Shown here piece after piece: positions 44,272 to 53,357 of a DNA stretch of 64,000 nucleotides. The stretch lies in the NCBI GenBank assembly GCA_900468625.1, contig UBUL01000010.1, forward strand, positions 28,728 to 92,727, read 5' to 3'. Made by a program: the position numbers and the translations under genes. A model generated the notes under the pieces. That model saw only the letters and a program-made list of their open reading frames with translations. It ran no database searches and was not told the DNA's origin. How positions within the stretch are numbered: position 1 is the first letter of the stretch; each line of letters begins with the position of its first letter. This DNA is from Hyphomicrobiales bacterium (GTDB taxonomy: Bacteria; Pseudomonadota; Alphaproteobacteria; Rhizobiales; Rhizobiaceae).

Positions 44272-45135
44272 ATGAGCGCTTTTCACTCAGAAATCCCGTT
44301 GGAAAAAGATGAGCAGGGCAGGGATATCGTGCTGTCGGCACGGGATGTCACCGTCGCCTTCGGATCGAAGGTCGTCCTCGATAAATTGAACCTCAATATC
44401 TATCGCGGAGAGATTCTAGGTTTTGTCGGCGCGTCGGGCGCGGGCAAGTCCGTGCTGCTGCGCACCGTATTGCGGCTGCTGCCGCGCCGTTCCGGCAAGA
44501 TCGAGATTCTCGGCGAAGACTACGACAAGCTCGACGAGGAGGACCGCAACCGGCTCGACATGCGCCTTGGCGTTCTCTTCCAGCAGGGGGCGCTGTTTTC
44601 CTCGCTCACGGTGAAGGAGAACATCCAGGTGCCGATGCGGGAATATCTGGACCTGCCCAAGCAGATGATGGATGAGCTGGCGTTGATGAAGATCCGTATG
44701 GTGGGTCTCGCCGCCGATGCAGCCGATAAATATCCCTCCGAGCTTTCCGGCGGCATGATCAAGCGTGCGGCGCTAGCCAGAGCCCTTGCGCTTGATCCGG
44801 ATCTCGTTTTTCTCGACGAGCCGACATCGGGCCTCGATCCGATCGGCGCCTCGGAATTTGACGAGCTCATCGCCAAGCTGCGCGACACGCTCGGACTGAC
44901 CGTTTATATGGTGACTCACGACCTCGACAGCTTGTTTTCCGTCTGCGACCGTATTGCTGTTCTCGGACAGAAGCGGGTATTGGTGGAAGGCACGGTTGAG
45001 GACATGCTCGCCTGCGATGACCCCTGGGTGCAATCCTACTTCAGGGGCAAGCGCGCACGCTCGATCGTGCCGCGGGAAGACATCAGGGGGCACAACGACG
45101 ACAAAGGCGCAAGCGCCCATAGCCGCGAGAAGTGA
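44272..45135 (+). CDS. mlaF: MlaF-type ABC transporter ATP-binding protein
   Basis: A 287-residue ATPase that powers the MlaE permease. Walker A FVGASGAGKSVLLRTVLRLL is near residue 50, the Q-loop LGVLFQQGALFSSLTV near 99, the signature LSGGMIKRAALARALA near 158 (MIKR instead of QQQR is typical of the Mla/Mkl group), and Walker B LVFLDEPTSGLDPIG near 178; the switch histidine is in VTHDLDSLF. A C-terminal extension of about 45 charged residues lies after the nucleotide-binding fold. It starts 12 bases after mlaE and ends 9 bases before the MCE gene. Confidence 0.92.
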   Translation: MSAFHSEIPLEKDEQGRDIVLSARDVTVAFGSKVVLDKLNLNIYRGEILGFVGASGAGKSVLLRTVLRLLPRRSGKIEILGEDYDKLDEEDRNRLDMRLGVLFQQGALFSSLTVKENIQVPMREYLDLPKQMMDELALMKIRMVGLAADAADKYPSELSGGMIKRAALARALALDPDLVFLDEPTSGLDPIGASEFDELIAKLRDTLGLTVYMVTHDLDSLFSVCDRIAVLGQKRVLVEGTVEDMLACDDPWVQSYFRGKRARSIVPREDIRGHNDDKGASAHSREK

Positions 45136-45144
45136 CTTGAGACA

Positions 45145-46515
45145 ATGGAAACCAAAGCCAATTACACGATCGTCGGATTCTTCACGCTGCTTGTCATCGC
45201 GGCGGCCTTCGGTTTCGTCTACTGGATGTCGGAATACGGCCGTGGCGGTCCGATGGTCGAACTTGTCGTGCGTATTCCCGGTTCGGCAAACGGCTTGAGC
45301 GTCGGCTCGCCCGTTCGCTTCAACGGCATTCAGGTCGGCTCGGTGCAGGGCCTGTCGATCGATGCCGACGATCCCAATTACTCTCTTGCCTTTACGCAGG
45401 TACGCGCCGATGCCCCGGTCTATACCTCGACCAAAGCCATTCTTGAGATCCAGGGCCTGACGGGTGCTGCTTATATCGAGCTTTCCGGTGGCCGCAATAG
45501 CGACGAAAATATTCTGAAGCGTTCCATCGATACGGGAAAGCGCGCGGTCTTACTCGCCGATCAGTCGAGTGTGACCAATCTGTTGACGACGGCCGACAAG
45601 ATCCTGAACCGCGCCAACGACACGATCGGCGACATTCAGGGCTTTGTCTCGGATTCGCGTGGACCTCTGACGGATACCGTGCGCAACGCGCAGAAATTCT
45701 CAAAGGCGATCGCCGACAATTCCGACAATATCGACAGGTTCCTGGCTAGTGTCGGGCAGCTCTCCGATACTTTCAAGAACGTCTCGACCCGTGTCGATTC
45801 GACCCTTGATGCGGTCGAGAAACTGGTGCGTGCCGTCGATGCCCGGAAGGTCAACGACGTTATCGCCAATGCGGACAAGATCACCGCGAACGTCGCGGAC
45901 GCGACGACGGATCTGAAGGCGACGGTCGCAAGCTTCAAGCAGACGGCCGATACCTACAACACCTTCGGCCAGAAGGCGCAGCAGACGCTGGATCGCGTCG
46001 ATCAGATCATTGCATCGATCGATCCGGCGAAGGTCAGGGGATCGGTTGATGACATTGCCGACGTGACGAAGCAGGCACGCATGGCGGTCGCATCGATCCG
46101 TGACGTCGCCAATTCCGTTGCCGCGCATCAGCAGGATATAGATCAGACGATTGCCAATGCCCGCGAGATTTCCACGAAGCTCAACTCGGCATCCGGCAAG
46201 GTCGACGGTGTCCTTACCAAGGTCGATTCCCTGCTCGGTAACGACAGCACGCAGTCGCTGTTCGCCGAAGCCAGGGATACGCTCGAATCCTTCAAGAAGA
46301 TGGCTGACAGTCTCAATTCACGCATCGGCCCGATCGCCGACAACCTGCAGAAATTCTCGAGCGGCGGCCTGCGCGATGCGCAGACCCTGATCAACGATAT
46401 GCGGGGCACGGTTGACAATCTGAATACTACAATCACTAATTTCGACCGCAATCCACAGAGATTGATCTTCGGTGGCGACACGGTCAAAACCTATGATGGC
46501 CGCGCGCGGCGTTGA
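45145..46515 (+). CDS. mlaD: MlaD-family MCE protein
   Basis: A 456-residue inner-membrane-anchored MCE protein. A single N-terminal helix (about 7-27, IVGFFTLLVIAAAFGFVYWM) is followed by the MCE domain (about 40-115; VVRIPGSANGLSVGSPVRFN, IQVGSVQGLSIDADDPNYSL) that forms the hexameric lipid channel ring. The long C-terminal part (about 150-456) is helical and rich in TADKILNRANDTIGDIQ-like heptads, longer than E. coli MlaD (about 180 residues) and closer to LetB/Mce-type tube proteins. It may form a helical barrel across the periplasm. Its TGA overlaps the next ATG by one base. Confidence 0.88.
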   Translation: METKANYTIVGFFTLLVIAAAFGFVYWMSEYGRGGPMVELVVRIPGSANGLSVGSPVRFNGIQVGSVQGLSIDADDPNYSLAFTQVRADAPVYTSTKAILEIQGLTGAAYIELSGGRNSDENILKRSIDTGKRAVLLADQSSVTNLLTTADKILNRANDTIGDIQGFVSDSRGPLTDTVRNAQKFSKAIADNSDNIDRFLASVGQLSDTFKNVSTRVDSTLDAVEKLVRAVDARKVNDVIANADKITANVADATTDLKATVASFKQTADTYNTFGQKAQQTLDRVDQIIASIDPAKVRGSVDDIADVTKQARMAVASIRDVANSVAAHQQDIDQTIANAREISTKLNSASGKVDGVLTKVDSLLGNDSTQSLFAEARDTLESFKKMADSLNSRIGPIADNLQKFSSGGLRDAQTLINDMRGTVDNLNTTITNFDRNPQRLIFGGDTVKTYDGRARR

Positions 46516-47168
46516 TGAATAGCGATATCTGGTTTCCAGGGGACAAGCGGAATATGGTCGATTGCGTGTCGAGTGAGCGTCATCAGATGTGGAAAGCTGT
46601 GATCGCATTGCCTTTATTGGCAGCCTTGCTCGGAAGTTGCGGAACCTCCGCCAACAAAGATACCTACGATCTTTCCGCGTCGGTGAAGGCGAATGGGCCG
46701 TCTGCCAAGAACCGGCAGATCCTCATCCCGCCGCCGACCGCTCTGCAGGCGCTTGACAGCAACCAGATCGTCATCCGCGTCTCCCCTTCGGCAATCCAGT
46801 ATCTCGGCAAGTCGCAATGGAGCGACAAGCTGAGCAAGATGGTGCAGTCGAAACTTGTCGAGGCTTTCGAGAATACCGGCAAGCTCGGCGGCGTCGGTGT
46901 GCCAGGCCAAGGGCTTGCGATCGACTATCAGATCGTGACCGACATCCGCTCCTTCGAGATCAATGCCTCCGGTGGCCAGAAGACGGCGACGGTCGAGATT
47001 TCGGAAAAGATCCTGAACGACCGCACGGGTACGGTGAGGGCGCAGAACATCTTCCGCAAAGTCGTGCCCGTCAGCGGCGGCAGCAATCCCGATTTCGTTC
47101 GGGCGCTCGATACGGCGTTTGCGGGTGTTACCAGCGAACTCGTCGACTGGACGCTGCGCTCGCTGTAA
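46515..47168 (+). CDS. ABC-type transport auxiliary lipoprotein (PqiC/LnpA-like)
   Basis: A 217-residue lipoprotein of the ABC-type transport auxiliary family that completes MCE systems at the outer membrane. The lipobox LLGSC lies near residue 38-42, with a hydrophobic stretch AVIALPLLAALLG before it; the mature domain has QILIPPPTALQALDSNQIVI and WSDKLSKMVQSKLVEAFENT. The ATG at 46515 overlaps the mlaD stop by one base; this gives a long signal region, so internal ATGs at 46554 (GCGGAAT upstream) or 46587 may be the real start. It is the last gene of the mlaEFD operon. Confidence 0.83.
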   Translation: MNSDIWFPGDKRNMVDCVSSERHQMWKAVIALPLLAALLGSCGTSANKDTYDLSASVKANGPSAKNRQILIPPPTALQALDSNQIVIRVSPSAIQYLGKSQWSDKLSKMVQSKLVEAFENTGKLGGVGVPGQGLAIDYQIVTDIRSFEINASGGQKTATVEISEKILNDRTGTVRAQNIFRKVVPVSGGSNPDFVRALDTAFAGVTSELVDWTLRSL

Positions 47169-47228
47169 AGACGCTTAAAGTGCATTCCGATCTTTCGGAT
47201 TCGCTTCTTGTGCTTTGAGTGGCACGCC

Positions 47229-47627
47229 TTAACGCTCCATGAGCTCTTTCAATGTCTTCAGATCCCGCATGATATGTGCGGCATCGGCTGCGAATTGCTC
47301 CTCGGTCATGCCCGGAAGCCGGAGCAGGGTGAACATGACCTCGCATCCGTCGCCATTCGGCACAATCCTCAGGGAATTATGAACCTGCAGGCCGGTTTCC
47401 AGGGTCACCAGATGATCGATGACGCCGAAGTCGTTTCGCGGTGCGAAACGCACGCGGGCGGCGCCGAGTGCACCTTCTGCGATCCAGTCATCCCCATCCT
47501 GCGTCAGTCCGGATGCCAGGCCGGAAGCCCAGAACGGCATATTTTCCGGGCGACTGGCGTAGTCGTAGACGTCCGTCCAGCTACGGTCGATGGAGATGTG
47601 CACGATTTTCGCGCTCATGGTCGACAT
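47229..47627 (-). CDS. SRPBCC family protein (polyketide-cyclase-like)
   Basis: A 132-residue SRPBCC/START-fold protein. It starts AKIVHISIDRSWTDVYDYAS, with RPENMPFWASGLASGLTQDG and the central HLVTLETGLQVHNSLRIV, typical of small ligand-binding cyclase-like proteins. A much longer frame is rejected because GAGGAGG lies directly before the ATG at 47627. Function unknown. It is unrelated in close sequence to the SRPBCC protein at 2.2 kb and is divergent from gnd, with no regulator beside it. Confidence 0.8.
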   Translation of the reverse strand: MSTMSAKIVHISIDRSWTDVYDYASRPENMPFWASGLASGLTQDGDDWIAEGALGAARVRFAPRNDFGVIDHLVTLETGLQVHNSLRIVPNGDGCEVMFTLLRLPGMTEEQFAADAAHIMRDLKTLKELMER

Positions 47628-47765
47628 GGTGGTTTCCTCCTCTATATCATCAGCGATGGGGTTGCGTTCGGCGCAGCAAGCGCTGGTGCGGAAATGGGTG
47701 AAACACGAATCCCGCAACATTTTTGCACAGTCCTGCAAAGGGAACGATTCACGCCTTTCGCAGGC

Positions 47766-47786
47766 TTGCCGTTTTCCGTCCGGAGT
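47766..47786. repeat. Possible remnant of a RIME-like element
   Basis: On the minus strand CTCCGGACGGAAAACGGC closely matches TTCCGGACGGAAAACCGC in the second palindrome of the full elements. The matching stretch is short and the rest of the element is not recognisable, so this could be chance. Confidence 0.3.
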
Positions 47787-47920
47787 GCAACAACAGCCCC
47801 AACGCAGGGCTGTCGCCGGTCGCGCAGGGCGCCGGTGGTATTGCGTCACATCGGATGTTGCTGCGCCTCCGGATTTTCCGGGTAGGCCGGACGCAGTCAA
47901 CGACTCATTGGAGGATTGTC

Positions 47921-49348
47921 GTGGAAAAGGCAGAAATCGGGCTGATCGGTCTCGCGGTAATGGGATCGAATCTGGCGCTCAACATTGCTGAAAAAGGCAA
48001 CAAGATTGCAGTTTTCAACCGTACGCCGCAGGTAACGGATGAATTTTATGCGAATGCGGGCGCGCTCAAGGACAAGATCATTCCTTGCAAGACGATCGAG
48101 GAGTTCGTTGAAGCGATCCGTCCGCCGCGGCCGATCATCATCATGATCAAGGCCGGCGAGCCGGTCGACCAGCAGATGGCGGCCTTGCAGCCGCATCTCG
48201 ACAAGGGCGACATCATGATCGACGCCGGCAATGCCAATTTCCGCGACACGATCGCCCGTTTCGACCGCCTCAAGGACACCGGCCTGACCTTTATCGGCAT
48301 GGGTGTTTCCGGTGGCGAGGAAGGTGCGCGTCACGGCCCGTCCATCATGGTCGGCGGCACGGAAGACTCCTACAAGCGTGTCGAGAAGGTGTTGACCTCG
48401 ATTGCGGCCAAGTACAATGACGATCCCTGCGTTGCCTGGCTCGGCAACGACGGGGCAGGACATTTCGTCAAGACGATCCATAACGGCATCGAATATGCCG
48501 ACATGCAGATGATCGCCGAAATCTACGGCATTTTGCGCGACGGCCTCGGCAAGAGCGCCGCCGATATCAGTTCGATCTTCGGCGGGTGGAACAAGGGCCG
48601 CCTGAACTCCTATCTGATCGAGATCACCGAAAAGGTTCTTGCCGCCAAGGATCCGGCGACCGGCGGCGCCATGCCGGATGTCATCCTCGATAAAGCCGGC
48701 CAGAAGGGTACCGGCAAATGGTCTGTTATCGAAGCCCAGAATATGGGCATTCCGGCGACCGCCATCGAAGCTGCGGTTGCCGCCCGCAGCCTCTCGGCCA
48801 TCAAGGGCCAGCGCGAGGCCGCCGAAAAGATCTTCGGCGCGCCTGATTATAAGTTCCCGATCGCTTTCGGTTCCGAGCTCCTGAAGGATCTCGAGCTTGC
48901 ACTGTTCGCCGCCAAGATCGGTGCCTATGCGCAAGGCTTCGCCGTCATGGCCGAGGCCTCGAAGGAGTTCAACTGGTCGCTGCCGATGCCCGTTATCGCG
49001 AAGATATGGCGTGCCGGCTGCATTATCCGTTCGCAGTTCCTCGACGAGATCACCAGCGCCTTCACCAAGACCCCGGATGCGGCGAACCTGATCGTCACGC
49101 CGGCTTTTGCGGAGATGGTCAAGGAATCGATCCCGTCGCTGCGCCGCATCGTATCGGCTGCGACCGCTGCCGGTCTTCCGGTTCCGGCCCTTGCTTCGGC
49201 GCTGACCTATTTCGACGCTTATCGCCAGGCTCGCGGCACAGCCAACCTCATCCAGGCGCAGCGCGACTTTTTCGGCGCGCACGGTTTCGACCGCGTCGAT
49301 GGCAAGGATATCCATCACGGTCCTTGGGGCAGCGGCGCGCAGGGCTGA
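47921..49348 (+). CDS. gnd: 6-phosphogluconate dehydrogenase (decarboxylating)
   Basis: A 475-residue cytoplasmic enzyme converting 6-phosphogluconate to ribulose 5-phosphate with NADP reduction. The nucleotide fold is GLIGLAVMGSNLALNIAEKG at residues 7-26; the substrate signature is GVSGGEEGARHGPSIMVGG near 128 and FVKTIHNGIEYADMQMIAEI near 183; KGTGKW is near 262. The GTG at 47921 is the start because GGAGG lies six bases upstream and the residue order VEKAEIGLIGL fits the family; a longer frame reaches 47723 without support. Works with rpiA in the pentose phosphate pathway. A strong terminator follows. Confidence 0.95.
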   Translation: MEKAEIGLIGLAVMGSNLALNIAEKGNKIAVFNRTPQVTDEFYANAGALKDKIIPCKTIEEFVEAIRPPRPIIIMIKAGEPVDQQMAALQPHLDKGDIMIDAGNANFRDTIARFDRLKDTGLTFIGMGVSGGEEGARHGPSIMVGGTEDSYKRVEKVLTSIAAKYNDDPCVAWLGNDGAGHFVKTIHNGIEYADMQMIAEIYGILRDGLGKSAADISSIFGGWNKGRLNSYLIEITEKVLAAKDPATGGAMPDVILDKAGQKGTGKWSVIEAQNMGIPATAIEAAVAARSLSAIKGQREAAEKIFGAPDYKFPIAFGSELLKDLELALFAAKIGAYAQGFAVMAEASKEFNWSLPMPVIAKIWRAGCIIRSQFLDEITSAFTKTPDAANLIVTPAFAEMVKESIPSLRRIVSAATAAGLPVPALASALTYFDAYRQARGTANLIQAQRDFFGAHGFDRVDGKDIHHGPWGSGAQG

Positions 49349-49373
49349 GAAAACAATCAAATGCGATCGTGAA

Positions 49374-49405
49374 AAAGGCCCGCCGGAGAAATCCGGCGGG
49401 CCTTT
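49374..49405 (+). terminator. Terminator of gnd
   Basis: GGCCCGCCGG-AGAAAT-CCGGCGGGCC, a 10-base stem flanked by AAA and TTT, 28 bases after the stop. Confidence 0.92.
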
Positions 49406-49411
49406 CGTTAT

Positions 49412-49514
49412 CAGAGCTTTGCGCTTTTCTTCGAATCGCGAAAACGCTCTATTCTTTTGTTTTGCCCAATTCCGGATGGAAAACCGCTTCGCATTTTTCC
49501 TGGAATTGTTCTAA
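49412..49514. repeat. RIME-like palindromic intergenic element, copy 3
   Basis: Third copy of the element at 410-514 and 7735-7840. It begins AGAGC, has the GCGAAAACGCTCT palindrome, and ends in TTTTTCCTGGAATTGTTC. Its last bases overlap the stop codon of the convergent LacI gene, so it may contribute to ending that transcript. Confidence 0.78.
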
Positions 49515-50542
49515 ATTCTCGGCCAGACGGGTGGGCTGATGCTTTGCAGCAGTTCAGGCTCCACCCCGTCAATGCGGGCGATAACAGCCTTGGCGAGTTC
49601 CCGGCCGGCATGGCGGAAATCTTCCGACACCGTGATGATCTCGGGCCTGATCCAGCTCAGGACATCGGCCGATTGCTTGGCGACCATGTCAATGTCGCGG
49701 CCGAGACGGAAGCCTGCCGCTTCGATGCCGGCATTGACGGCGATGGCGCCGCCGCTGCTGGAGCAGATGATCCCGTCGGGCGCATGCGGAGAGCGCATCA
49801 GGGCTTCGGTCGCGTCCTTGATGTCGGCGAGCGCGTTGTCGGTGGTTATCCTGAGCGGGATCTCCTCGGCACCATATTTATGCAGGCCTGTCTGAAAGCC
49901 GATGCGGGTATGGGAGTAGTATGTGAGCTTGCTCGATGGCTGCAGCAGGGCCAGACGCCGCCGCCCTCTGGCGACCAGCGCACGGACGGCCTCGTGCGCG
50001 AAGGCTTCGTTGTCGAAGTCGTGGAAGGGGTGGATGATACCCATATCCGTCCGCCCGTGCGTGGCGAAAGGCATGTTGCGATCATGCATGAGTTCGACGC
50101 GCGGATCGTCCGGCTCCGTTCGCGATATGATGACACCATCGGCGGAGCCCGTGTCGAGGATATAACGCACCGGTACCAGCGGGTCCTTGCTGTGCGAATG
50201 CGGCGTGATGACCAGGTGATATTGCGTACCGGCCAGGACCTCGGAGATGCCGAAGACGATGTGACTGGTAAAGCCCATGATTTCTTCGTCGATGCTCAGC
50301 ACCAGCGCGATGACATTGGTTTTGCCGGTTCTGAGGCGCACGCCCGCCCGGTTCGGCTGATAGCCCAGTTGACGGGCGACCATGCGCACTCGTTCCTTCG
50401 TCTCGGCGCCGATATCGGGAGCGTCCTTGAGCGCGCGTGAAATGGTAGTAATTCCGAGCCCCGTCATGAAGGCGATCGTCTTCAGTGTTGGCCGTTCGGG
50501 TTTGGATGCTGTTCCGCCCCCTGAAGTCTTCTTATTGTCCAT
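49511..50542 (-). CDS. LacI-family transcriptional regulator of the glycoside locus
   Basis: A 343-residue dimeric repressor. A short Gly/Thr-rich tail (1-18) is followed by the HTH and hinge (about 19-73): [20 protein letters not shown], then [20 protein letters not shown]. The sugar-binding domain covers about 75-343 with [20 protein letters not shown] and [24 protein letters not shown] 19 codons upstream is possible, but the ATG at 50542 with GAACGGA gives a more usual N-terminus. Divergent from the ABC-glycosidase operon, which it most likely represses until a cognate sugar binds. Confidence 0.9.
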   Translation of the reverse strand: MDNKKTSGGGTASKPERPTLKTIAFMTGLGITTISRALKDAPDIGAETKERVRMVARQLGYQPNRAGVRLRTGKTNVIALVLSIDEEIMGFTSHIVFGISEVLAGTQYHLVITPHSHSKDPLVPVRYILDTGSADGVIISRTEPDDPRVELMHDRNMPFATHGRTDMGIIHPFHDFDNEAFAHEAVRALVARGRRRLALLQPSSKLTYYSHTRIGFQTGLHKYGAEEIPLRITTDNALADIKDATEALMRSPHAPDGIICSSSGGAIAVNAGIEAAGFRLGRDIDMVAKQSADVLSWIRPEIITVSEDFRHAGRELAKAVIARIDGVEPELLQSISPPVWPRI

Positions 50543-51004
50543 TCCGTTCAAGCCCGCCTCCCGGCCGCCTCCTGCAGCCAATCCGCTTATGTCACTCACG
50601 CCTGCATCGCAAGCACGGGCGAAACGCGGCGTCTCCTCGCTTTGAATAGAAACTGTAACGATACAGTGCGAATGTCGAGCACTATTTTAGATGCGTCCCT
50701 CGACGGAATTTCCAAGGGTTGTATTCGGACCCGCCGGCATCTGGTTTTCCGTCCATGGAACGGCATCAGAGGAAGTGACTATGCATTTTCACAATTATAT
50801 TGTTTATAATCAAATATTTAAATTGATATGTATTTTAGCATGCCTGTTGAAAAGCCAGTGCCGGCAGCTCGATTTCTCACGCGGGAATTTAGCCATAGGT
50901 TGCATAATTGCTCATTGTCGAAAAAATCTCGAGTTGGCGGTTGCGCAGCGAAAATGATTCGACTACGTTTTTCCGGCAACGTTTCAGTGAGGGAGGAGAA
51001 CTTC
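50543..51004. other. Divergent control region, LacI regulator / glycoside operon
   Basis: A 462-base gap. It contains the operator-like palindrome at 50652-50667, a strongly AT-rich tract at about 50780-50845 with ATTATA-TTGTT-TATAAT, and a smaller repeat ACGTT...AACGT near 50967-50984 close to the binding-protein start. No gene is supported. Confidence 0.55.
50652..50667. promoter_or_regulatory. LacI-type operator candidate
   Basis: ACTGTA-ACGA-TACAGT is a perfect 6-4-6 inverted repeat with a central CG, as in many LacI-family operators. It lies about 110 bases upstream of the LacI start codon and 340 upstream of the ABC operon, in the only shared control region. Confidence 0.5.
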
Positions 51005-52240
51005 ATGAATATTCGTTTAATGGCTGCTGCGCTGGCTGCTTCCGTCGTGTTGCCGCTTGGTGCGGCCAAGGCGACCGACCTGGAGGTAACCCATTGGTGG
51101 ACTTCGGGCGGCGAAGCGGCCGCCGTGGCCGAGTTGGCAAAGGCTTTCGACGCCACAGGCAATCATTGGGTCGATGGCGCGATTGCCGGCTCGGGCGGTA
51201 CTGCACGTCCGATCATGATCAGCCGCATCACCGGCGGTGATCCGATGGGCGCCACACAGTTCAATCACGGCCGTCAGGCCGAAGAACTGGTGCAGGCGGG
51301 CCTCATGCGCGACCTGACCGATGTCGCGACGCGGGAACACTGGAAGGACATCGTTCGTCCGTCCAGCTTGCTCGATTCCTGCACGATCAACGGCAAGATC
51401 TACTGCGCACCGGTCAACATCCATTCCTGGCAGTGGCTCTGGCTTTCGAATGCCGCCTTCAAGAAGGCCGGCGTTCCGGTTCCGAAGAACTGGGACGAGT
51501 TCGTCGCCGCCGCGCCCGCGCTGGAGAAGGCCGGCATCGTTCCGCTTGCCGTTGGCGGCCAGCCCTGGCAGGCGACTGGCGCGTTCGACGTGCTGATGGT
51601 CGCCATCGCCGGTAAGGATACCTACCAGAAGGTATTCGGCGAAAGAGATGCCAAGGTAGCGGCTGGCCCGGAAATCGCCAAGGTCTTCAAGGCTGCCGAT
51701 GACGCCCGCAAGATGTCCAAGGGCTCTAACGTTCAGGACTGGAACCAGGCCACGAACTTGGTCATCACCGGCAAGGCCGGTGGTCAGATCATGGGCGATT
51801 GGGCGCAGGGCGAGTTCGCCTTGGCCGGCCAGAAGGCCGGCACGGACTACACTTGCCTTCCGGGTCTCGGCGTCAACGAAATCATCTCGACAGGCGGTGA
51901 CGCGTTCTACTTCCCGCTGCTGAAGGATGAGGCCAAGTCAAAGGCTCAGGAAGCTCTTGCCAAGACGCTCCTCGATCCGAAGACGCAGGTTGCCTTCAAC
52001 CTGAAGAAGGGCTCGCTGCCCGTGCGCGGTGACGTGGATCTCGCCTCCGCAAACGATTGCATGAAGAAGGGTCTCGAAATCCTGAAAAAAGGTAACGTGA
52101 TCCAGGGTACGGATCAGCTTCTTTCTGCGGATACGCAGAAGCAGAAGGAAGATCTGTTCTCCGAGTTCTTCGCCAATCCGTCGATGACGCCGGAAGCGGC
52201 TCAGAAGCGCTTCGTAGAGATCATCGCTGCTGCCGAATGA
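51005..52240 (+). CDS. Sugar ABC transporter substrate-binding protein (CUT1)
   Basis: A 411-residue periplasmic oligosaccharide-binding protein. The signal peptide is about 1-23 (MNIRLMAAALAASVVLPLGA, cut after AKA). The mature protein starts TDLEVTHWWTSGGEAAAVAE, a typical COG1653/UgpB-family opening, and has GKIYCAPVNIHSWQWLWLSN and QIMGDWAQGEFALAG. Aromatic residues in these loops suggest a disaccharide or larger glycoside. GGGAGGAGA precedes the ATG at 51005; a longer frame is discarded. First gene of the operon; two hairpins separate it from the permease genes. Confidence 0.9.
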   Translation: MNIRLMAAALAASVVLPLGAAKATDLEVTHWWTSGGEAAAVAELAKAFDATGNHWVDGAIAGSGGTARPIMISRITGGDPMGATQFNHGRQAEELVQAGLMRDLTDVATREHWKDIVRPSSLLDSCTINGKIYCAPVNIHSWQWLWLSNAAFKKAGVPVPKNWDEFVAAAPALEKAGIVPLAVGGQPWQATGAFDVLMVAIAGKDTYQKVFGERDAKVAAGPEIAKVFKAADDARKMSKGSNVQDWNQATNLVITGKAGGQIMGDWAQGEFALAGQKAGTDYTCLPGLGVNEIISTGGDAFYFPLLKDEAKSKAQEALAKTLLDPKTQVAFNLKKGSLPVRGDVDLASANDCMKKGLEILKKGNVIQGTDQLLSADTQKQKEDLFSEFFANPSMTPEAAQKRFVEIIAAAE

Positions 52241-52261
52241 TCTCTGTCTTCTCGCCGCAGT

Positions 52262-52321
52262 GATACCGGCCCAGCGTTGCGGGTCGGTATCTTGGCCGGG
52301 ACACGTTCCGTGATCCGGCCA
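52262..52321 (+). other. Two hairpins after the binding-protein gene
   Basis: GATACCG...CGGTATC (52262-52291) and TGGCCGG...CCGGCCA (52293-52321, with an inner CACG-TTC-CGTG stem) sit back to back 20 bases after the stop. Lacking U-runs, they look like 3'-end stabilisers that raise binding-protein mRNA over the permease part. Confidence 0.5.
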
Positions 52322-52451
52322 GCTACGGCGCCTCTCAGGTGGCGGATCCACAGGGATGTGACGGTCGGCCGCCAATGAGGAGGGAGCGACAGGCGCCGGG
52401 CCACGACCCGGGTCTGATCATCGAAGCAATTGCGCTTCAGAAGGAGCTACA

Positions 52452-53357
52452 ATGACGGGTCACGCGAAAGCCGGCCGGCCAAATCAATTTCTGCGCAATC
52501 TGAATTCGAAGATTGCATCCATTCCAATGATCCTGACGGCCGTCGTCATCTTCCTTGGCGGCACAATCTGGACCGTGGTGTATTCCTTCACCAATTCAAA
52601 GCTGCTGCCACGTCTCAGCTTCGTCGGACTGGACCAATACCATCGTTTGTGGGCAGCGCCGCGCTGGGTCGTGTCCATCGAAAACCTTGCCGTTTACGGC
52701 ATTCTTTCCATGATCTTCAGTCTCGTCATCGGCTTTGTGCTGGCTGCGCTGATGGACCAGAAGATCCGGTTCGAAAATACGTTCCGCACGATTTTCCTCT
52801 ATCCTTTCGCCCTCTCTTTCATCGTCACCGGCCTCGTCTGGCAGTGGTTGCTCAATCCCGAATTCGGTATCCAGTCCGTGGTGCGTTCGCTGGGTTGGAC
52901 GACCTTCGCTTTCGATCCGCTCTATACGCCAAGCATCGTCATTTATGGCGTGCTGATCGCCGCGCTCTGGCAGGGGACGGGCCTCGTGATGTGCTTGATG
53001 CTCGCCGGCCTTCGCGGCATCGATGAAGACATCTGGAAGGCAGCGCGCGTGGACGGGATACCCATGTGGAAGACCTATCTGTTCGTCGTCATTCCGATGA
53101 TGCGCCCGGTCTTCATTACAACTCTGGTCATCATCGCCAGCGGTATCGTCAAAGTCTACGACCTCGTCGTCGCGCAGACGAGCGGCGGACCCGGCATCGC
53201 TTCGGAAGTCCCGGCGAAATACGTTTACGATTACATGTTCCAGGCGCAGAACCTCGGTCAGGGATTTGCAGCTTCCACCATGATGCTGGTGACCGTCGCG
53301 ATCGTCGTCATCCCTTGGGCTTACCTGGAATTCGGCGGAGGGCGCAAACGTGTCTGA
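52452..53357 (+). CDS. Sugar ABC transporter permease (MalF type)
   Basis: A 301-residue inner-membrane permease with about six helices. The first is near 22-44 (IPMILTAVVIFLGGTIWTVV). The pair of conserved segments FRTIFLYPFALSFIVTGLVW and the EAA loop DIWKAARVDGIPMWKTYLFV (near 196) are typical of MalF/UgpA. Forms the channel with the MalG-type permease encoded next, whose start lies inside the end of this gene (8-base overlap). AGAAGGAGC precedes the ATG. Confidence 0.9.
   Translation: MTGHAKAGRPNQFLRNLNSKIASIPMILTAVVIFLGGTIWTVVYSFTNSKLLPRLSFVGLDQYHRLWAAPRWVVSIENLAVYGILSMIFSLVIGFVLAALMDQKIRFENTFRTIFLYPFALSFIVTGLVWQWLLNPEFGIQSVVRSLGWTTFAFDPLYTPSIVIYGVLIAALWQGTGLVMCLMLAGLRGIDEDIWKAARVDGIPMWKTYLFVVIPMMRPVFITTLVIIASGIVKVYDLVVAQTSGGPGIASEVPAKYVYDYMFQAQNLGQGFAASTMMLVTVAIVVIPWAYLEFGGGRKRV

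Noticed and set aside
47897..49360. 487-residue ORF antisense to gnd
   Set aside because: gnd is complete with all motifs and a GGAGG site; the antisense frame is a high-GC artefact.
50745..50762. GTTTTCCGTCC resembling part of the RIME-like element
   Set aside because: Only 11 bases match and no palindrome flanks them.
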